From Candidatus Omnitrophota bacterium (GTDB taxonomy: Bacteria > Omnitrophota > Gorgyraeia > Duberdicusellales > 4484-171), in contig JAMWDA010000015.1 of NCBI GenBank assembly GCA_023818995.1, forward strand, positions 1 to 17,071: 17,071 bases of DNA. The letters run 5' to 3'. The position numbers and the translations under genes were made by a program. A model generated the notes under the pieces. The model did not search any database. It was not told where the DNA came from and saw only the letters and a list, made by a program, of their open reading frames with translations. The first letter of the stretch is position 1, and each line of letters starts with the position of its first letter. Of this stretch, positions 14,672-17,071 are shown in pieces.

Positions 14672-15930
14672 TTTAAAACTATCTCTACATTTTTTCTTAA
14701 ATACTTTTTCTCTTCAGCAAACACTTTAGAGCAATTTACTGCTAACTCTTCTTTAATCTTTACATTTCTCAATAAATCTGTAATTTTAGTTTTTAAATCA
14801 TCTGCATCCTTTACTTTAATTGCCGCTTTATATGCCAATACTTTCTCTTCTATTTCTCTAAAATTATCCATAAACGGACCAAATAAAGTTGGTTTACTCC
14901 AATATATCGGCTCCAAAATATTATGTCCGCCAATATTTACCAAACTGCCGCCGACAAAACATACCTCCCCTATACTATAAAAATAAAACAACTCACCAAC
15001 AGTATCCAAAATAAATACATCTACAAGGGAGATCTCCTTACTTCTTATTTCACTCAAAAGCAGCGGGTTAAATCCGTAACTTTTAACTAACTCCTCTATT
15101 TTATTAACTCTCTCCTTATGCCGAGGAGCAATTAATAATTTTATATTACCTAAGGATAACAAATCTTTATATATATCCAAAATTATTTTCTCCTCAGGAT
15201 GATGAGTGCTAGCGGCTAAGATAAATTTAGCTTTAAGCTCAAAAACTTTTTTGTATTTTTCTTGGAAACGAACAAGCTCATCTTTTTTTATCGTTACTGC
15301 TTCAAATTTCATATTTCCCGTAATAGAAACTTTTCTCTTATCCGCTCCTAAATAAATGAATCTATCCTCGTATTGTTTATTCTGTACACAAACAAAAGAT
15401 ACAAGAGATAGTAATTTCTTAATAATAAATTTAACTTTCTTATACTTACTATAAGCTCTATCAGATATTCGCCCATTTATAATAACTATGGGGATACCTC
15501 TTCTATGAAGTTGATAGAATAAACTTAGCCATATTTCTGTTTCCACGGAAACAAATAATTTTGGTTTAATTTTTTTTATAACTCTTTTCAAAACAAATAT
15601 GCTATCAAAGGGGAAAAATATAATTTTAGCTATGGAAGAATAGAGCTTATTTGCTACCTCGTAACCAGTGAGAGTAGTTGTAGATATAACTATATCTAAG
15701 TTCATCCTTTCTTTTAATTGAGAAAGGAATTCCCTAACTAAAATAACCTCACCTATACTTACAACCTGTATCCATAGGCTGTTTTTTTTAATCTCAAGCT
15801 CAGGAGGGAAAAAAGATAATTTTTCTATAAATGCTCTAAAACTAAACTTTCTTCTAAGAATGTATATAGACGGGTATAAGATGATACCCAAAATAACCAA
15901 CAACTCGTAGATAACAAATATTAACATCAT
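14659..15930 (-). CDS. waaA: 3-deoxy-D-manno-octulosonic acid (Kdo) transferase
   Basis: WaaA (KdtA, GT30) transfers Kdo from CMP-Kdo to lipid A precursor at the cytoplasmic side of the inner membrane. The 423-residue protein is of normal length and has an N-terminal membrane anchor (about 2-24), the catalytic-base motif SIGE (58-61, usually SVGE; Glu61), VETEIW (129-134), INGRIS (151-156), TGNMKFE (204-210), the donor-site APRHKER (268-274) and GGHNILEP (334-341). The start ATGATG at 15930 overlaps the xer stop by 3 bases, and the stop overlaps lpxK by 13 bases. One or more Kdo additions are possible, and the number cannot be told. Its adjacency to lpxK and an LpxL-type gene fits a classical lipid A block. 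Confidence 0.95.
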   Translation of the reverse strand: MMLIFVIYELLVILGIILYPSIYILRRKFSFRAFIEKLSFFPPELEIKKNSLWIQVVSIGEVILVREFLSQLKERMNLDIVISTTTLTGYEVANKLYSSIAKIIFFPFDSIFVLKRVIKKIKPKLFVSVETEIWLSLFYQLHRRGIPIVIINGRISDRAYSKYKKVKFIIKKLLSLVSFVCVQNKQYEDRFIYLGADKRKVSITGNMKFEAVTIKKDELVRFQEKYKKVFELKAKFILAASTHHPEEKIILDIYKDLLSLGNIKLLIAPRHKERVNKIEELVKSYGFNPLLLSEIRSKEISLVDVFILDTVGELFYFYSIGEVCFVGGSLVNIGGHNILEPIYWSKPTLFGPFMDNFREIEEKVLAYKAAIKVKDADDLKTKITDLLRNVKIKEELAVNCSKVFAEEKKYLRKNVEIVLKCLN

Positions 15931-16814
15931 CTTGCTCGTGGATGTGCCTGCTCATAAATTTTTCTTAGAGAATCTATGGTAAGATGAGTATAAACCTGAG
16001 TAGTAGCGATACTACTGTGTCCTAAAAGCTCTTGCACACTTCTTAAATCCGCACCCCTATTGAGGAGATGTGTAGCAAAAGAATGCCGAAAGATATGGGG
16101 AGAAATCTTTAAAGATAGCGATAATCTATTTATATATTTATCTATTATTAGCCTAACCCCTCTTTCACTTATCTTCTTTGCTCTATTATTAATAAAAAGA
16201 TAGGGACAACTATCTTTTCTTAACCCTAAATATCGTTTAATGATAGCTACAGCTGGTTTACCTAAAGGCACCAATCTCTCTTTACCTCCCTTACCGCATA
16301 CTTTAGCCATACCTAAATTTAAGTCTATATCCTCAATTTTTAAAGAAGCCATCTCGGAAACTCTTGCTCCTGTAGAATAGAGGAATTCTAAAATAGCCTT
16401 ATCTCTTACACTTAATTCCTTATCATCAATAGGAGAATCAAGAATTTTACTAATTTCCTCCTCAGTAAGAAAATACGGTAAATTTTTTTCTAATTTTGGA
16501 TATATTAAACTGGAGGCAGGATTACTCTTTATTATTCCCTCCCTTACAAGGAATTTAAAAAAACTCTTAAGAGTAGAAATTTTCCTTGAAAGCGTTCGTT
16601 TATTCAATCTTCTTTCCGAAAGAGAAACTAAAAATTTTCTTAGAACAAAATAATCTATATTCTTTATATCTATTTTTTCCATACTGCTATTTTTAAGAAA
16701 CTCTTCAAAATCGCGTAGGTCTATACTGTAATTAAGTAATGTGTGGGGAGAATAATTTTTCTCAATTCTAATATAATCTAAAAATCTATCTTTATAATAA
16801 TAAAACGGTAACAT
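15927..16814 (-). CDS. xerC: Tyrosine recombinase XerC/XerD-type
   Basis: Xer recombinases resolve chromosome dimers at dif sites. From the ATG at 16814 the protein has 295 residues, the usual Xer length. The N-terminal SAM-like domain carries EKNYSPHTLLNY (18-29). The catalytic domain shows Arg151 (STGARVSE), Lys175 (GKGGKERLVPL), His240 and Arg243 (HIFRHSFATHLL), His266 (LLGHSSIATT) and nucleophile Tyr275 (VYTHL). All six residues are present. A longer frame begins at 16856 but would overlap topA by 32 bases and has no ribosome site; the 16814 start has AGGA 8 bases upstream and lies 10 bases after the topA stop. XerC and XerD cannot be separated by eye. The topA neighbour, as in some bacteria, slightly favours XerC. 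A dedicated integrase is unlikely given its housekeeping context. Confidence 0.9.
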   Translation of the reverse strand: MLPFYYYKDRFLDYIRIEKNYSPHTLLNYSIDLRDFEEFLKNSSMEKIDIKNIDYFVLRKFLVSLSERRLNKRTLSRKISTLKSFFKFLVREGIIKSNPASSLIYPKLEKNLPYFLTEEEISKILDSPIDDKELSVRDKAILEFLYSTGARVSEMASLKIEDIDLNLGMAKVCGKGGKERLVPLGKPAVAIIKRYLGLRKDSCPYLFINNRAKKISERGVRLIIDKYINRLSLSLKISPHIFRHSFATHLLNRGADLRSVQELLGHSSIATTQVYTHLTIDSLRKIYEQAHPRAR

Positions 16815-16822
16815 AATACCAA

Positions 16823-16826
16823 TCCT
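16823..16826 (-). promoter_or_regulatory. Ribosome binding site that decides the xer start
   Basis: AGGA on the minus strand overlaps the topA stop codon (TAG) and is 8 bases before the ATG at 16814. No such motif precedes the longer candidate start at 16856. Translation of the recombinase is therefore probably coupled to the end of topA. Confidence 0.45.
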
Positions 16827-17071
16827 AAACCCTATTTTCCTCTGAGAGAGAAACATTATTATTGTTATCTAATTCTTCGCTCTGGGGTAATCTTCTTGCT
16901 ACATATCTACAATTAGGGAATTTACTGCAACCGTAAAAAATTCTACCCCTCTTACTTCTTCGCTCAACTAACTCTCCCTCTTTGCATTGTGGACACCTTA
17001 TCCCTGTAGTTATATTCTCAGCGTACTTACACTCTGGATATCCGCTACAACTTAAAAATCTTCCCTTTCTT
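16825..17071 (-). CDS. topA: DNA topoisomerase I, C-terminal end (cut by right edge)
   Basis: The last 82 codons of the gene are in view, too few for the longest-frame search to show clearly, with stop TAG at 16827-16825. The peptide holds the C-terminal zinc ribbons of bacterial topoisomerase I. The end of one unit is GRFLSCSGYPECKY. A complete second unit starts CPQCKEGELVERRSKRGR and continues with FYGCSKFPNCRY. It closes with a short acidic and Asn-rich tail (SEELDNNNNVSLSEENRV). The GRF-x-x-C-x-x-YPxC pattern is typical of topoisomerase I. The catalytic Toprim and Tyr regions are outside the window. The gene leads directly into the xer gene, so topA is likely the upstream member of this transcription unit as far as can be seen. 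Confidence 0.88.
   Translation of the reverse strand, partial: RKGRFLSCSGYPECKYAENITTGIRCPQCKEGELVERRSKRGRIFYGCSKFPNCRYVARRLPQSEELDNNNNVSLSEENRV

Noticed and set aside
15927..16814. Tyrosine recombinase as the integrase of a mobile element
   Set aside because: Length and motifs are of the Xer type, it is tightly packed between topA and waaA, and no att-like repeats, tRNA gene or phage genes are nearby.
16815..16856. Longer Xer start at 16856
   Set aside because: It would overlap topA by 32 bases, lacks a ribosome site and adds 14 residues not usual in the Xer family.

Overview
The window is an AT-rich (roughly one-third G+C by eye), extremely compact stretch in which every credible gene lies on the minus strand. 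It therefore reads from right to left. Intergenic gaps run from a few bases to 45 bases, and many neighbours overlap by 4 to 52 bases. The lipid A, Kdo and heptosyltransferase genes show a Gram-negative-type (diderm) envelope. The mix of an LpxL-ELM1 fusion, several GT9 enzymes with a C-terminal cysteine cluster, a DUF5674 protein and acyl-ACP-reductase-like proteins outside Cyanobacteria suggests an uncultured diderm lineage such as Omnitrophota (OP3). That placement is inference from remembered family distributions, not a proven assignment.

In transcription order, the right edge (17071 to about 15927) holds the 3' end of topA (DNA topoisomerase I zinc ribbons) followed by a Xer tyrosine recombinase. 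Next comes a lipid A and core block (15930 to 11827): waaA (Kdo transferase), an LpxK homologue whose Walker A lysine is replaced by threonine, and a 608-residue fusion of an LpxL-type acyltransferase with an ELM1/GtrOC1-type putative glycosyltransferase.

A saccharide-assembly block follows (11807 to 4899). It contains a 685-residue fusion of a GT4 and a GT9 glycosyltransferase, a stand-alone GT4 enzyme, a membrane-anchored NodB-type deacetylase, a WaaF-like heptosyltransferase and two more GT9 enzymes. Together these genes could carry out lipid A phosphorylation, acylation and Kdo addition, then build a heptose or other-sugar core. The deacetylase may trim acetyl groups from the product.

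The left third changes topic. A probable lipoprotein N-acetylmuramoyl-L-alanine amidase and glutamate racemase (peptidoglycan turnover and supply) are followed by queD and queC (7-deazaguanine/queuosine precursor synthesis). Then come a DUF5674 protein and an unrecognised 116-residue helical protein. Last are two tandem genes resembling the cyanobacterial long-chain acyl-ACP reductase, the second cut by the left edge. The four genes from DUF5674 onwards are tightly spaced, three of them joined by ATGA overlaps, and they form the least explained part of the window.

I saw no tRNA, rRNA, CRISPR array, insertion sequence, convincing promoter or rho-independent terminator. No gene-free stretch exceeds 45 bases.
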